Shown piece by piece: positions 47,910-57,014 of a stretch of DNA of 64,000 nt; the first letter of the stretch is position 1; the number at the start of each line of letters is the position of its first letter. Source of the stretch: UBA1563 sp037440065 (lineage in GTDB: Bacteria > Bacteroidota > Ignavibacteria > Ignavibacteriales > Ignavibacteriaceae); NCBI GenBank assembly GCA_037440065.1, contig JBBIUV010000016.1, positions 186,001-250,000 on the forward strand, written 5' to 3'. The notes below the pieces were generated by a model that worked only from the letters and a program-made list of their open reading frames with translations, ran no database searches and was not told the origin of the DNA. The position numbers and the translations under genes were made by a program.

Positions 47910-48623
47910 ATGAATATTATTAATATTGAAAGTATTGCCAAAGTTTATAAGGTCGGGTCTGAAGAAGTCCACGCACTAAGAGACGTTTCGTTACGCATAG
48001 ATAAAAACGAGTACGTTGCGATTATGGGTCCTTCAGGTTCCGGGAAATCAACCTTGATGAATATGCTTGGATGTTTGGATACTCCTTCATCCGGGAAGTA
48101 TGAATTTACCGGGAACAACGTAAGTCAAATGAGCGACAACGATCTTGCTAAGATCAGAAATAAAGAGATCGGATTTGTTTTTCAAACATTCAATCTTCTT
48201 CCTCGTTCTGATGCGCTTCACAATGTAGAACTTCCACTTATTTATGCAGGGCTTCATTCAGCCGAAAGAAAAGAAAGAGCAAGAGAGGCGCTTGAAAGTG
48301 TTGGACTTGGAGACAGAATTCACCACAAACCAAACGAACTTTCCGGTGGACAAAGGCAGAGAGTTGCCGTTGCACGTGCACTTGTAACTAGACCTTCAAT
48401 TATTTTAGCTGATGAACCTACCGGAAATTTGGACTCCAAAACCGGTGAAGAAATTATGCTTCTTTTTAACCAGATTTATGAAGCTGGAAACACTATTATT
48501 CTTGTTACCCACGAGGAATACATTGCTGAACATGCGGCTAGAATTATCAGGATAAAAGATGGTCTTATCGAGTCCGATGCAAAAGTTCAGCAAAGATATA
48601 TCCCGAAGGTGAAAGCGAATTAA
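47910..48623 (+). CDS. ABC transporter ATP-binding protein (MacB/LolD type)
   Basis: A 237-residue ATPase with all motifs: Walker A GPSGSGKST, Q-loop FVFQTFNLLPR, signature LSGGQRQRVAVARAL, Walker B ILADEPTGNLDS and switch His in VTHE. The sequence after Walker A, LMNMLGCLDTPSSGKYEF, is typical of the MacB/LolD (type VII ABC) branch. It powers the two permeases encoded downstream. These ATPases usually drive mechanotransmission to the periplasm rather than transport through the membrane. It follows the adaptor gene by 17 nt. Confidence 0.96.
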   Translation: MNIINIESIAKVYKVGSEEVHALRDVSLRIDKNEYVAIMGPSGSGKSTLMNMLGCLDTPSSGKYEFTGNNVSQMSDNDLAKIRNKEIGFVFQTFNLLPRSDALHNVELPLIYAGLHSAERKERAREALESVGLGDRIHHKPNELSGGQRQRVAVARALVTRPSIILADEPTGNLDSKTGEEIMLLFNQIYEAGNTIILVTHEEYIAEHAARIIRIKDGLIESDAKVQQRYIPKVKAN

Positions 48624-48748
48624 ATACTTGCGTTTAGCGAGTATAAAAAAATTAGGAATTGCAATAAGAAAAAGGAACGTACGTGGACGTGCTTAAAAGA
48701 TAAGTATGTTGTTTGGTCATCGAGGTTCAAATAGTAGGATAAATAATT

Positions 48749-49984
48749 ATGGAAACAATTTTATTAGAAATCAAAGAAGCAATGTTCATTGCGCTTCGAG
48801 CGATTCGGGCAAACAAAATACGATCGATCTTAACGATGCTTGGAATCGTCATCGGAGTTACTTCCGTAGTTTTAATGACTACAGCAATTAAGGGAATTGA
48901 TAACTCATTTCAAAAGGGAATGAGCGCCCTTGGTTCAGATATACTTTACGTTGACAAATGGGCTTGGTTCACCGACAATGATTGGTGGAGAATGCGCAAC
49001 AGAAGAAACATGACCATGGACGATTACGATAAGTTCAAAGCATTGGTAAAACTTCCAGCTGCAACCGCCCCAACAACTACAACCCGGCAGGTAGTTAAAT
49101 ATCAAAACAAAAAAACCGACAACATTTTTATAAACGGTTCAAACGCTGACTATGTGAAGACAACAAACTTCACTTTTGCGCAAGGAAGGTTTTATTCTGA
49201 AATTGAGAGCAACGGCTCGCGTTATGTTGCAGTGTTGGGAAGTGAAATAGCGAAAAGTCTTTTCCCGGTTGGTGATGCGTTGAATAAGTCAATCAAGATT
49301 GGCGGACAAAACTTTAAAGTTGTAGGCGTACTTGAGGAGCAGGGAAGTTTTATCCTTGGTAGTTTTAATCCAGATAGACAAGTCTTCATCCCAATCGGAA
49401 CGATTTTTAAGAATTTTATGTCTCAGTCATTTGGAACAATTACTTTTAACGTTAAAGCTCCAAGTCCTACACTGATTGAAGAAACTAAGGATGAAGTGGA
49501 AAGTGCAATGCGCAAAGTGCGCGGATTAAGCTATAATGAAGAAAATGATTTCTCTATTAATCAACAAGAGAGTTTGAAAGCAAATATTGATAGTATCGTA
49601 GGTGTAATACAAATCGCCGGACTTTTTATAACGGGATTATCGCTCTTTGTTGGTGCCATAGGAATTATGAACATCATGTTTGTTTCGGTTAAAGAACGAA
49701 CGAAAGAGATTGGTGTACGTAAAGCAATCGGCGCAAAGAGAAGAACCATCCTCGGGCAATTTATTATGGAATCATCATTTATTTGTTTGTTCGGTGGATT
49801 GATAGGGTTACTGTTAGCCGTACTTTTAAGTATGGCTGTTAATCAAGTACTTCCTACAACCATTCAGTATGATGCTGTAATTTTGGCAATTTCAATTTCA
49901 TTAATAACCGGTGTTGTTGCAGGATTTGCACCTGCTTATACAGCTGCAAAAATGGATCCAGTGGACGCTTTAAGGTATGAGTAA
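48749..49984 (+). CDS. MacB-type ABC permease, first copy
   Basis: A 411-residue permease of the MacB/FtsX topology. One transmembrane helix lies near the N-terminus (RSILTMLGIVIGVTSVVLMT), followed by a large periplasmic domain (about 60-270) and three C-terminal helices with the signature VKERTKEIGVRKAIGAKRR. The protein ends AAKMDPVDALRYE. A 125-nt untranslated gap separates it from the ATPase gene and contains a small hairpin (ATACTTGC paired with GCGAGTAT). It overlaps the second permease by 8 bp. In classic MacB the ATPase is fused to the permease; here it is separate. Confidence 0.94.
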   Translation: METILLEIKEAMFIALRAIRANKIRSILTMLGIVIGVTSVVLMTTAIKGIDNSFQKGMSALGSDILYVDKWAWFTDNDWWRMRNRRNMTMDDYDKFKALVKLPAATAPTTTTRQVVKYQNKKTDNIFINGSNADYVKTTNFTFAQGRFYSEIESNGSRYVAVLGSEIAKSLFPVGDALNKSIKIGGQNFKVVGVLEEQGSFILGSFNPDRQVFIPIGTIFKNFMSQSFGTITFNVKAPSPTLIEETKDEVESAMRKVRGLSYNEENDFSINQQESLKANIDSIVGVIQIAGLFITGLSLFVGAIGIMNIMFVSVKERTKEIGVRKAIGAKRRTILGQFIMESSFICLFGGLIGLLLAVLLSMAVNQVLPTTIQYDAVILAISISLITGVVAGFAPAYTAAKMDPVDALRYE

Positions 49985-51218
49985 TATGAAAACTTCAGAA
50001 ATTTTTAAAATGTCATTCCAATCGTTACGCACTAATAAATTGCGTACTTTCTTAACGGTGCTGGGCGTTGTGGTTGGAATTTTTTCCATCATTGTTATCA
50101 TGACAATCATTACGATGCTGCAGAACAGTATTGAAAGCGGTTTGGCTTCGTTGGCAAAGAATACTTTCCAGATACAAAAATATCCGGCGATTATGACTGG
50201 GGGACCTGGTGCACGCGATAAATATAGGAATAGGAAAGATATTACACTTGAAGAATTTTATCAGTTCAAAGAAAAAATGACCGAAGCTAAATTTGTTGGT
50301 GGTGAGCAGTGGCAGTTCGGAATTGTTGTTCAGTACGGAAATAATAAAACCAACCCGAACATTCAATTAGCCGGGATGACTGATGATGCTCTTGAAACAA
50401 ATGAAATGATCGCACAAGAGGGAAGACCGATCAACAAAACAGATGTTCAATACACAAACAATGTGTGTTTATTGGGGAATGATATTGTAACTAAAATCTT
50501 TGCAAGTGTCAATCCCGTTGGGCAAACCGTACGAGTTGCCGGGAGACCAATGATGGTGATTGGAGTGTTAGAACCTAAGCAAGCATTGTTCGGACAAAGT
50601 CAAGACAACTATGTAGTTATTCCAATTACTACATTTCAATCAATGTTCGGGAAGAGAAACCGTAGCCTAAATATTACGGTCATGTCTAAAAGTAAAGAAG
50701 ATTATAATAGTGTTATTGAAGCTTCAATCGGTTACATGCGAACTATTAGAAACGTAAAACCTGGAGAAGATAATAATTTTGATATTTTTAGCAATGAATC
50801 ACTTTTAGGTCAGATCAACAACATAAACGAACCAATTAAAATCGGCGCACTGGTCGTATCATTAATAGCGCTGCTTGCCGCCGGTGTTGGAATAATGAAT
50901 ATCATGCTCGTATCCGTAACCGAAAGAACACGGGAGATAGGAATCCGGAAAGCAATCGGTGCAAGAAAAAGTTATATACTGATCCAATTTTTATCAGAGG
51001 CTGTTATCCTTTCAGTTTTCGGAGGTCTAATCGGAATTATTATTGGTGTGTCTCTTGGAAATTTTGCTGGGAGTTTTCTTAATGCGCAAATGGCAATCCC
51101 CGTTGATTGGGTAATGATTGGAATTGCCCTTTGTATTTTTGTAGGAGTAGTCTTTGGTACATATCCAGCATACAAAGCTGCCAATCTTGACCCGATAGAA
51201 GCGTTGAGATACGAATAA
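49977..51218 (+). CDS. MacB-type ABC permease, second copy
   Basis: A 413-residue paralog of the preceding permease with the same plan: N-terminal helix (RTFLTVLGVVVGIFSIIVIM), periplasmic MacB domain, and three C-terminal helices with VTERTREIGIRKAIGARKS, ending AANLDPIEALRYE. The start overlaps the first copy by 8 bp. Because one ATPase gene serves two permease genes, the transporter is probably a heterodimer of the two. The periplasmic domains differ strongly, so they may hold different parts of a substrate or partner. The cargo is unknown. Last gene of the operon, followed by a terminator. Confidence 0.94.
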   Translation: MSNMKTSEIFKMSFQSLRTNKLRTFLTVLGVVVGIFSIIVIMTIITMLQNSIESGLASLAKNTFQIQKYPAIMTGGPGARDKYRNRKDITLEEFYQFKEKMTEAKFVGGEQWQFGIVVQYGNNKTNPNIQLAGMTDDALETNEMIAQEGRPINKTDVQYTNNVCLLGNDIVTKIFASVNPVGQTVRVAGRPMMVIGVLEPKQALFGQSQDNYVVIPITTFQSMFGKRNRSLNITVMSKSKEDYNSVIEASIGYMRTIRNVKPGEDNNFDIFSNESLLGQINNINEPIKIGALVVSLIALLAAGVGIMNIMLVSVTERTREIGIRKAIGARKSYILIQFLSEAVILSVFGGLIGIIIGVSLGNFAGSFLNAQMAIPVDWVMIGIALCIFVGVVFGTYPAYKAANLDPIEALRYE

Positions 51219-51250
51219 TTTTTGCAAATAGATTTTAACTATTGGTAAGT

Positions 51251-51286
51251 AAACCTCCATGGGATTAAAAACTTTGGAGGTTTTTT
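51251..51286 (+). terminator. Rho-independent terminator of the efflux operon
   Basis: AAACCTCCA (51251-51259) pairs with TGGAGGTTT (51275-51283) across a 15-nt loop, followed by a T run. Confidence 0.75.
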
Positions 51287-51434
51287 AGTTTTAGCAAATC
51301 GAAACTTTTCAAGTAAAACAAAAAGATTTTACTTGCAATTAATAACACTAGTAATTAATTTTACCCCGTTTTTACAGTGAAATAGTGTGTTTAATTAAAA
51401 TATATTCTTATCCTTTTAACTTGAGGAAGATAGT

Positions 51435-52526
51435 ATGAAAAAAATAGGAACATTTATTGTTGTTTTAATTTTGTTCGCATCACAAATATTTGCAAGTGCA
51501 TATTACACCACTGCGACTGCGGCAAAAATTAACATCCAAATAACAAATGGTGTTGATAATTACAATGATATGACAAATTTGTCCAATTTTAGTGGAACAA
51601 AAAGTAACTCTAGTTATTTCCATCTAAAAAGTGCGGAAGCTTGGGTTGCAAAAGACAATGGGTCTGATATAACCGGTGGAAATTTTAATTACAGAGTTTA
51701 TAAGCAAGGAGCTTCTGCACCAAGTTTTACGACAATTTCTTTCTCGTGGCAGGAAGGTAATGGAACTACAATCATCTATCAAAGATGGGGGAACTATAGT
51801 GTAGATATTGATTTATTGAGTGGTGTTAATTCTTCAGGTACTTGGGTATTTGAATGTTATTATCATGCTCCTACTAATGGAGTTAATTGTACTAATCCAA
51901 TATATTTAAACAATGGTGGATCAAATTATTCTTTTACATTTACAGCAGATGCCACATTACCAGTTGAGATTTCGACTTTTTCAGCTTCTGTAATAAATAA
52001 ATCAGTTAACCTTGTATGGCACACAGCAACAGAAGTAAACAATTACGGTTTTGAGATTGAAAAACGTCAATTGTCAGTACTAAATAGCCAATGGAGTAAA
52101 GTCGGTTTTGTTAACGGTAACGGCAACAGCAGCTCAACCAATGATTATAGCTATACAGATAAAACAGTAACTTCCGGCAAATACAGCTACCGTCTAAAAC
52201 AAATCGATAACGATGGGCAATATGAATACAGCAAAGAAGTTGAAGTTGATCTAGGTAAACCAACCACTTTTGCACTTAACCAGAATTATCCAAACCCTTT
52301 CAATCCTTCGACGAGTATCCAGTATTCAGTTGTTGGCAGCCAATATGTTAGTTTAAAAGTATTTAATGTTCTTGGTAAAGAAGTCGCTGTACTGGTAAAT
52401 GAGAAACGAGAACCAGGCACCTACACTGTAGATTTTACATCGGCAAACCTCTCCGGTGGCGCTTACTTCTACCGCTTACAAGCTGGTGACTTTGTCCAGA
52501 CAAAGAAGATGATTTTACTTAAATAA
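51435..52526 (+). CDS. T9SS cargo, unknown N-terminal domain
   Basis: A 363-residue secreted protein with signal peptide MKKIGTFIVVLILFASQIFAS. The 150-residue mature N-terminal part (AYYTTATAAKINIQITNGVD, SFSWQEGNGTTIIYQRWGNY, GTWVFECYYHAP) is not a family I know; its strand-rich pattern suggests a jelly-roll or Ig-like fold. A linker with NLVWHTATEVNNYGFEIEK follows, the same module that precedes the sorting domain in the LamG protein at 25.1 kb. It ends with a T9SS domain (NYPNPFNPSTSIQYSVVGSQ to MILLK). The gene is flanked by terminators on both sides and is therefore monocistronic. Confidence 0.85.
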   Translation: MKKIGTFIVVLILFASQIFASAYYTTATAAKINIQITNGVDNYNDMTNLSNFSGTKSNSSYFHLKSAEAWVAKDNGSDITGGNFNYRVYKQGASAPSFTTISFSWQEGNGTTIIYQRWGNYSVDIDLLSGVNSSGTWVFECYYHAPTNGVNCTNPIYLNNGGSNYSFTFTADATLPVEISTFSASVINKSVNLVWHTATEVNNYGFEIEKRQLSVLNSQWSKVGFVNGNGNSSSTNDYSYTDKTVTSGKYSYRLKQIDNDGQYEYSKEVEVDLGKPTTFALNQNYPNPFNPSTSIQYSVVGSQYVSLKVFNVLGKEVAVLVNEKREPGTYTVDFTSANLSGGAYFYRLQAGDFVQTKKMILLK

Positions 52527-52545
52527 TAATTACAAATTATAAAAG

Positions 52546-52574
52546 AAATCCCTCAGTAATGAGGGATTTTTTTT
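52546..52574 (+). terminator. Rho-independent terminator
   Basis: AAATCCCTCA (52546-52555) and TGAGGGATTT (52560-52569) make a perfect 10-bp stem with a GTAA loop, followed by a T run. Confidence 0.9.
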
Positions 52575-52812
52575 GCACATACGCTCAAGGTTATTCTGCA
52601 TAATGTGGTTAAATAATATTTTTCAACTTGGCTCGAGTTCTTCTTTCCTTTTTCCCATCTTTCCTTTTAAATTTAATATGTTGTAAACTTTAAAAGGATT
52701 TTCTAAGTTAGAGTAGTCGATTTATGCCGCATCGTCGGTAAAAATATGAATGATGTTCTTCGATAATATCCTTGTGACATAATTAAAATATTCAAATTCA
52801 TTGGTGTTGAAG

Positions 52813-53442
52813 ATGGTCGAATCAAAATATAGGTCATTGGTTATTCTACTCTGTTTACTCTTATTTACAACAATCGGATTGATTGCACAAGAAGAAATCA
52901 AATCTGTAAAAATAGGTGATCAAGTTTGGATGGTAGAAAACCTCAATGTTGATCATTACCGCAACGGCGATTCAATCCCGGAAGTTAAAAATCAATACGA
53001 ATGGAGAAATCTTAAAACAGGCGCGTGGTGCTATTACAAAAACAATCCGGAAAATGGAAATAAATATGGCAAACTTTATAATTGGTATGCTGTTAACGAT
53101 CCGCGTGGATTAGCTCCTAAAGGTTGGCACATTCCAACGAAAGATGAATTCTTACTTTTAAGAGAGACGGTGAATGATAATTCAAATTCATTAAAAGCAA
53201 TAGGGGAGGGAAGTGGAAGTGGAGTAGGTACAAACACAACGGGATTTTCTGCATTGTTTGGTGGTTACCGCGGTTATTACGGCTACTTTTATTACATAGG
53301 TTACGATTCATATTTGTGGAGTTCAAGTTTAGGCAATTCTCCATTTGCCAGCAGTATTTATATCTATAGCACCGGCAATTATATTTTCTTTTATGATTTT
53401 GACAAAGTTTATGGATTTACAATTAGATGTGTAAAAGATTAG
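52813..53442 (+). CDS. FISUMP-domain protein
   Basis: A 209-residue exported protein of the Fibrobacter succinogenes major paralogous domain family. ATG 52813 is chosen because the signal peptide (YRSLVILLCLLLFTTIGLIA) follows it closely; the TTG four codons earlier is less likely. The family pattern is complete: VKIGDQVWMVENLNVDHYRN, then GAWCYYKNNPENGNKYGKLY, NWYAVNDPRGLAPKGWHIPT, FGGYRG, YLWSSS and a final GFTIRCVKD. The domain is surface-exposed and of unknown function. It has no T9SS tail. Confidence 0.9.
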   Translation: MVESKYRSLVILLCLLLFTTIGLIAQEEIKSVKIGDQVWMVENLNVDHYRNGDSIPEVKNQYEWRNLKTGAWCYYKNNPENGNKYGKLYNWYAVNDPRGLAPKGWHIPTKDEFLLLRETVNDNSNSLKAIGEGSGSGVGTNTTGFSALFGGYRGYYGYFYYIGYDSYLWSSSLGNSPFASSIYIYSTGNYIFFYDFDKVYGFTIRCVKD

Positions 53443-53834
53443 ATAAATGAAAAAAATATTTTTAAAAAGGGGATTTTAAGTGATATTTGTCATACAAAAT
53501 AGGAAAAAATAAAAATTGTCAAAGATTTTGCTTGACAAACATTAAAAGAATAACTAATTTCCTCCCATAAAAAATCACATCTTAATTTCAGAGCAATTTT
53601 AACCTCCTACAAATGAAAATTAATAGACCGGCAAGTACGTTCTTGTTGGTAATTTTTAATTTCTATATTATTTTTCACCTGTTGTTTTATTAAAAATTTC
53701 CTTATTTTCAATAGGGAACTATAATTAACAAAGGTTTGTTGGTAAATAATTAGGAGGTATTGGCGACGATCGCCAGGTTAAAGGTTTTGAACTAGAAAAA
53801 AACGTAATTTTTAAATAACCAAAAGGAAAATAAC
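53443..53834 (+). promoter_or_regulatory. Long leader with hairpin and AGGAGG upstream of the FnIII gene
   Basis: 392 nt without a gene. A candidate promoter is TTGACA (53532-53537), 17 nt, TAATTT (53555-53560), giving a leader of about 270 nt. Near its end AGGAGG (53752-53757) is immediately followed by the hairpin TGGCGA-CGA-TCGCCA (53761-53775). AGGAGG is 77 nt from the ATG at 53835, too far to serve it. The stretch may be a structured regulatory leader; no riboswitch class is recognised. Confidence 0.35.
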
Positions 53835-56800
53835 ATGAAAACAATTCAACAATTTAAACATGCTTTAATAGCGTTGTTGTTTGTTGTCCCGAGTCTTCTA
53901 GCCCAGCCAACACTGCTTACACCTGCTAATAATGCAGTTGATGTTGCGCTCTCCCCAACACTTACATGGAGTAATATTGGATCAACTACATATAGAGTTG
54001 AAGTTGCAACCGATGCTGGATTTACTTCTTTAGCATACACCAATGATGGCGTTGTAGGTACGTCTCACGTTATCCCACTAGCATTGGCCCATTATACTAC
54101 TTATTATTGGCATGTTAGAGAATCAGCACCCACTACTGGGACTTATTCTTCCACCTTTACTTTTAGAACACTTCCATCTGCTGCGCCAGCTGTCCCGGAT
54201 TTGAGCACAGCAACACCAGCACCTGCAGCAACCGGACAAGCTCTTACACTTACATTCAACTGGGCTGCTGTTCCTCAAACAGATTCATACGATTTTGATT
54301 TATCGACCGATCCATTGTTTGGTTCTTTTGTAAATCAACAAACGGGTCTCTTAACTCCTTCTGCAACATTTGGATTATTGACCGAAGGAACAGTTTACTA
54401 CTGGAGAGTACGTGCACACAACATTATTGGAGCAAGCGCTTTCTCGAGTTCTTCTTCATTTACAACATTGTCTGCGCCGGTATTAACATCTCCAGCAAAT
54501 ACAATTTCAGGTGTTTCTATACAAACAAGTTTTGCTTGGACAGCCCCTCCTGGAGCTACTTCATATGACTTAGATTTATCGATCGATAATTTTGCTACTA
54601 CACTTCTTTCAAAAGTTGGTCTTGCTACAAATTCATATACACTTGATAGCACTGAAATTCTTAATAATTTAACAACTTATTATTGGAGAGTAAAAGCAAA
54701 CAATACGTCGTATTCTTCGACTTCTAGTTTTATGACGTTGCCTTCGGCTATGCCGGAACCAAATACTCCAATAGGGAATGCAACAGTCTTTACACTCACT
54801 CCAACACTTTATTGGCACTTAAATCAACCTATTGTTAACATTGTTTATGATGTTCAATATCGCAGAAGTGTTGATGCAAATTTTATTCAAATTGCTACAA
54901 ACACTGCATTACAAACAGTTACATTGCCTACTTTAGAACCAAACACTACTTATGTTTGGCGAGTAATTGCAAAACGTACTGATGGAAGAGTTGCCTCATA
55001 TTCAGCAAGTGAAACCTTCACAACAGCATTCGGTGGTGATCCTGTTGCATCATGGCCTTTAGGCGCCCAGACTGTTTATACAGCAACACCAACACTTTAT
55101 TGGTATCATAACGAACCACAACTCTCAAACAGATATTTAGTTGAAGTTTATAACAACGCTACCTTTACTGGTCTTCCGGTATTTACTGATTCAACCTTAG
55201 CACAAAATATCACTACTAGTGTATTAAGTCCGGGATACTATTATTGGAGAGTGCATGCTACTTCAACAATTACCGGAGCAATTTCGGGTTGGTCAACAGG
55301 TTCATTCCTTGTTTATTTTATAAATACACCTGATGTAAAATTGTCATGGCCAATCGGTGGCGCTACAGTTTACAACGTCCAACCAGATTTGAATTGGTAT
55401 TTAGATTCAGCCTACACAGGAATTTCTTTTAATGTTGAATATAGCACAACAAGCGCTTTAGGTCCATGGACAAGCGCTGGAAGCACAGGAAGTCAATTTA
55501 TGACTTTCCCGATTTATGTTGTTCCAGGAACAACTTATTATTGGAGAGTTCAAGCATACAGTCCTGTAACAGGCGCTGGAGCTTGGACTGCAGCAGAAAG
55601 TTTTGTGGTTGATCCTGCAGCTAGCGGAGTTCCAACAGTTCCGGTTATTTCCTGGCCAACTGCCGGAAGTACGATTTACACTTTCAATCATGCTATGAAT
55701 TGGTATCTTGATGGTCCTACAGACGGACTTGTTTTTGATGGTGATATTGCAACAGATGCAGGCTTCACAAACATTGTCGCTTCATGGACAGGTTCAGCAA
55801 CATTATTTTATAATGCAACTTTACCAAATGCTGTGGCAACCTATTATTGGAGAGTTAGAAGTAGAAATCCTCTAACCTTAGAGCAATCGGCTTATGCGGT
55901 TACCGCAACTCCATTTACAGTTAATCCTACAGGTACTGTTCCACCAACTCCTATATTGGATTACCCTATAAATGGAACCATTGTTTGGACAAATACGCAA
56001 ACATTGTTCTGGTATACAAATGCTACACCAGCGGGTACAAACTTCCAGGTTCAATTAAGTATTTACGGAAATTTCTCAGTAATAGCGGCATCAAATGCTG
56101 CTGATACAGCTTTAGGATATTCTAGTACTTCTTTTGCTATCCCAGTTACATTAGATGCAGGCTACACTTATTACTGGAGAGTAAGATCAAGAATTGGTGT
56201 TGGTCATGAAGATTGGGGTGCATGGGTATCCACGAACTTCATCACTGATCCAGGTTTTGCAGCCATCCAACCTAGAATTGGTGGTCCATCAGACGGTGTG
56301 AATGTATTTAGTTCTGATATTAACCTCAACTGGTTTGTTCCTGCAAGAGAACAGAATCAAGAGAAATATGAAATTCAGTATGCAACTAATGCAGATTTCA
56401 CAAATGCCACTACTGTATCAGATGTTAATGCTAAGACTTACAAAGTTAATAACTTAACAAAAGGTTCAAAATATTTTTGGAGAGTAAGATCCATTGGAAA
56501 AGATGGTAGCATTTCCGGTTATTCACAATCAGAAAGTTTTGTTCCAAACGAAGCTACAGATGTAACTCCGGAAAATGTAACTCCTCAAACTTTTGAATTA
56601 GCACAAAATTATCCTAATCCATTTAACCCGACAACGATAATTAAATATGCTATTCCTCAGAACGCAGTGGTTATACTTTCAGTTTATAATATGCTCGGAC
56701 AAAAGATTAAAACACTTGTTAGCGAGCAAAAAAATGCCGGAACATATTCAGTTCAATGGAACGGCGATAATGAATTCGGTCAGAAAGTTTCCAGTGGTGC

Positions 56801-56864
56801 TTATATCTATAAGATCACTGCCGGTAACTTTGTTAAATCGATGAAATTAATTCTGATGAAATAA
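53835..56864 (+). CDS. T9SS cargo: nine-repeat FnIII surface protein
   Basis: A 1009-residue secreted protein with signal peptide KHALIALLFVVPSLLA. Nine fibronectin-III-like repeats of about 90-100 residues run from about 25 to 915, each ending in a Y(Y/F)WRV-type strand (TYYWHVRES, VYYWRVRAH, TTYYWRVKA, TTYVWRVIA, YYYWRVHAT and so on). Repeats 1-3 form one subgroup, and repeats 4-9 share a WY(L/H/T)-type core (LYWYHNEP, LNWYLDSA, MNWYLDGP, LFWYTNAT), showing internal duplication. The T9SS domain spans NYPNPFNPTTIIKYAIPQN to KLILMK. Probably a stalk-like surface adhesin or spacer; ligand unknown. It has a long leader and its own terminator. Confidence 0.92.
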   Translation: MKTIQQFKHALIALLFVVPSLLAQPTLLTPANNAVDVALSPTLTWSNIGSTTYRVEVATDAGFTSLAYTNDGVVGTSHVIPLALAHYTTYYWHVRESAPTTGTYSSTFTFRTLPSAAPAVPDLSTATPAPAATGQALTLTFNWAAVPQTDSYDFDLSTDPLFGSFVNQQTGLLTPSATFGLLTEGTVYYWRVRAHNIIGASAFSSSSSFTTLSAPVLTSPANTISGVSIQTSFAWTAPPGATSYDLDLSIDNFATTLLSKVGLATNSYTLDSTEILNNLTTYYWRVKANNTSYSSTSSFMTLPSAMPEPNTPIGNATVFTLTPTLYWHLNQPIVNIVYDVQYRRSVDANFIQIATNTALQTVTLPTLEPNTTYVWRVIAKRTDGRVASYSASETFTTAFGGDPVASWPLGAQTVYTATPTLYWYHNEPQLSNRYLVEVYNNATFTGLPVFTDSTLAQNITTSVLSPGYYYWRVHATSTITGAISGWSTGSFLVYFINTPDVKLSWPIGGATVYNVQPDLNWYLDSAYTGISFNVEYSTTSALGPWTSAGSTGSQFMTFPIYVVPGTTYYWRVQAYSPVTGAGAWTAAESFVVDPAASGVPTVPVISWPTAGSTIYTFNHAMNWYLDGPTDGLVFDGDIATDAGFTNIVASWTGSATLFYNATLPNAVATYYWRVRSRNPLTLEQSAYAVTATPFTVNPTGTVPPTPILDYPINGTIVWTNTQTLFWYTNATPAGTNFQVQLSIYGNFSVIAASNAADTALGYSSTSFAIPVTLDAGYTYYWRVRSRIGVGHEDWGAWVSTNFITDPGFAAIQPRIGGPSDGVNVFSSDINLNWFVPAREQNQEKYEIQYATNADFTNATTVSDVNAKTYKVNNLTKGSKYFWRVRSIGKDGSISGYSQSESFVPNEATDVTPENVTPQTFELAQNYPNPFNPTTIIKYAIPQNAVVILSVYNMLGQKIKTLVSEQKNAGTYSVQWNGDNEFGQKVSSGAYIYKITAGNFVKSMKLILMK

Positions 56865-56880
56865 GTTAATCTTTTAAGAA

Positions 56881-56914
56881 AAAAAAGGTTGCCGCTTGTG
56901 CAACCTTTTTTTTT
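56881..56914 (+). terminator. Rho-independent terminator
   Basis: AAAAAAGGTTGC (56881-56892) pairs with GCAACCTTTTTT from 56900 across a 7-nt loop, with a longer T run following. Confidence 0.88.
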
Positions 56915-57014
56915 GAGCTTTTAATAACTTCCTTTAATAAAATAGATTAATTTTATATTTTATAAGAAAGAAATTCAAACTTTTGAACAACTATAACTCA
57001 AGGAAACTGTGCTA

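Noticed and set aside
48706..48891. 61-codon plus-strand frame at the start of the first permease gene
   Set aside because: It runs out of frame through the permease coding region and resembles nothing.
53760..53795. 11-codon TTG-initiated leader peptide
   Set aside because: AGGAGG is only 2 nt from the TTG, too close for normal initiation; kept only as part of the leader finding.
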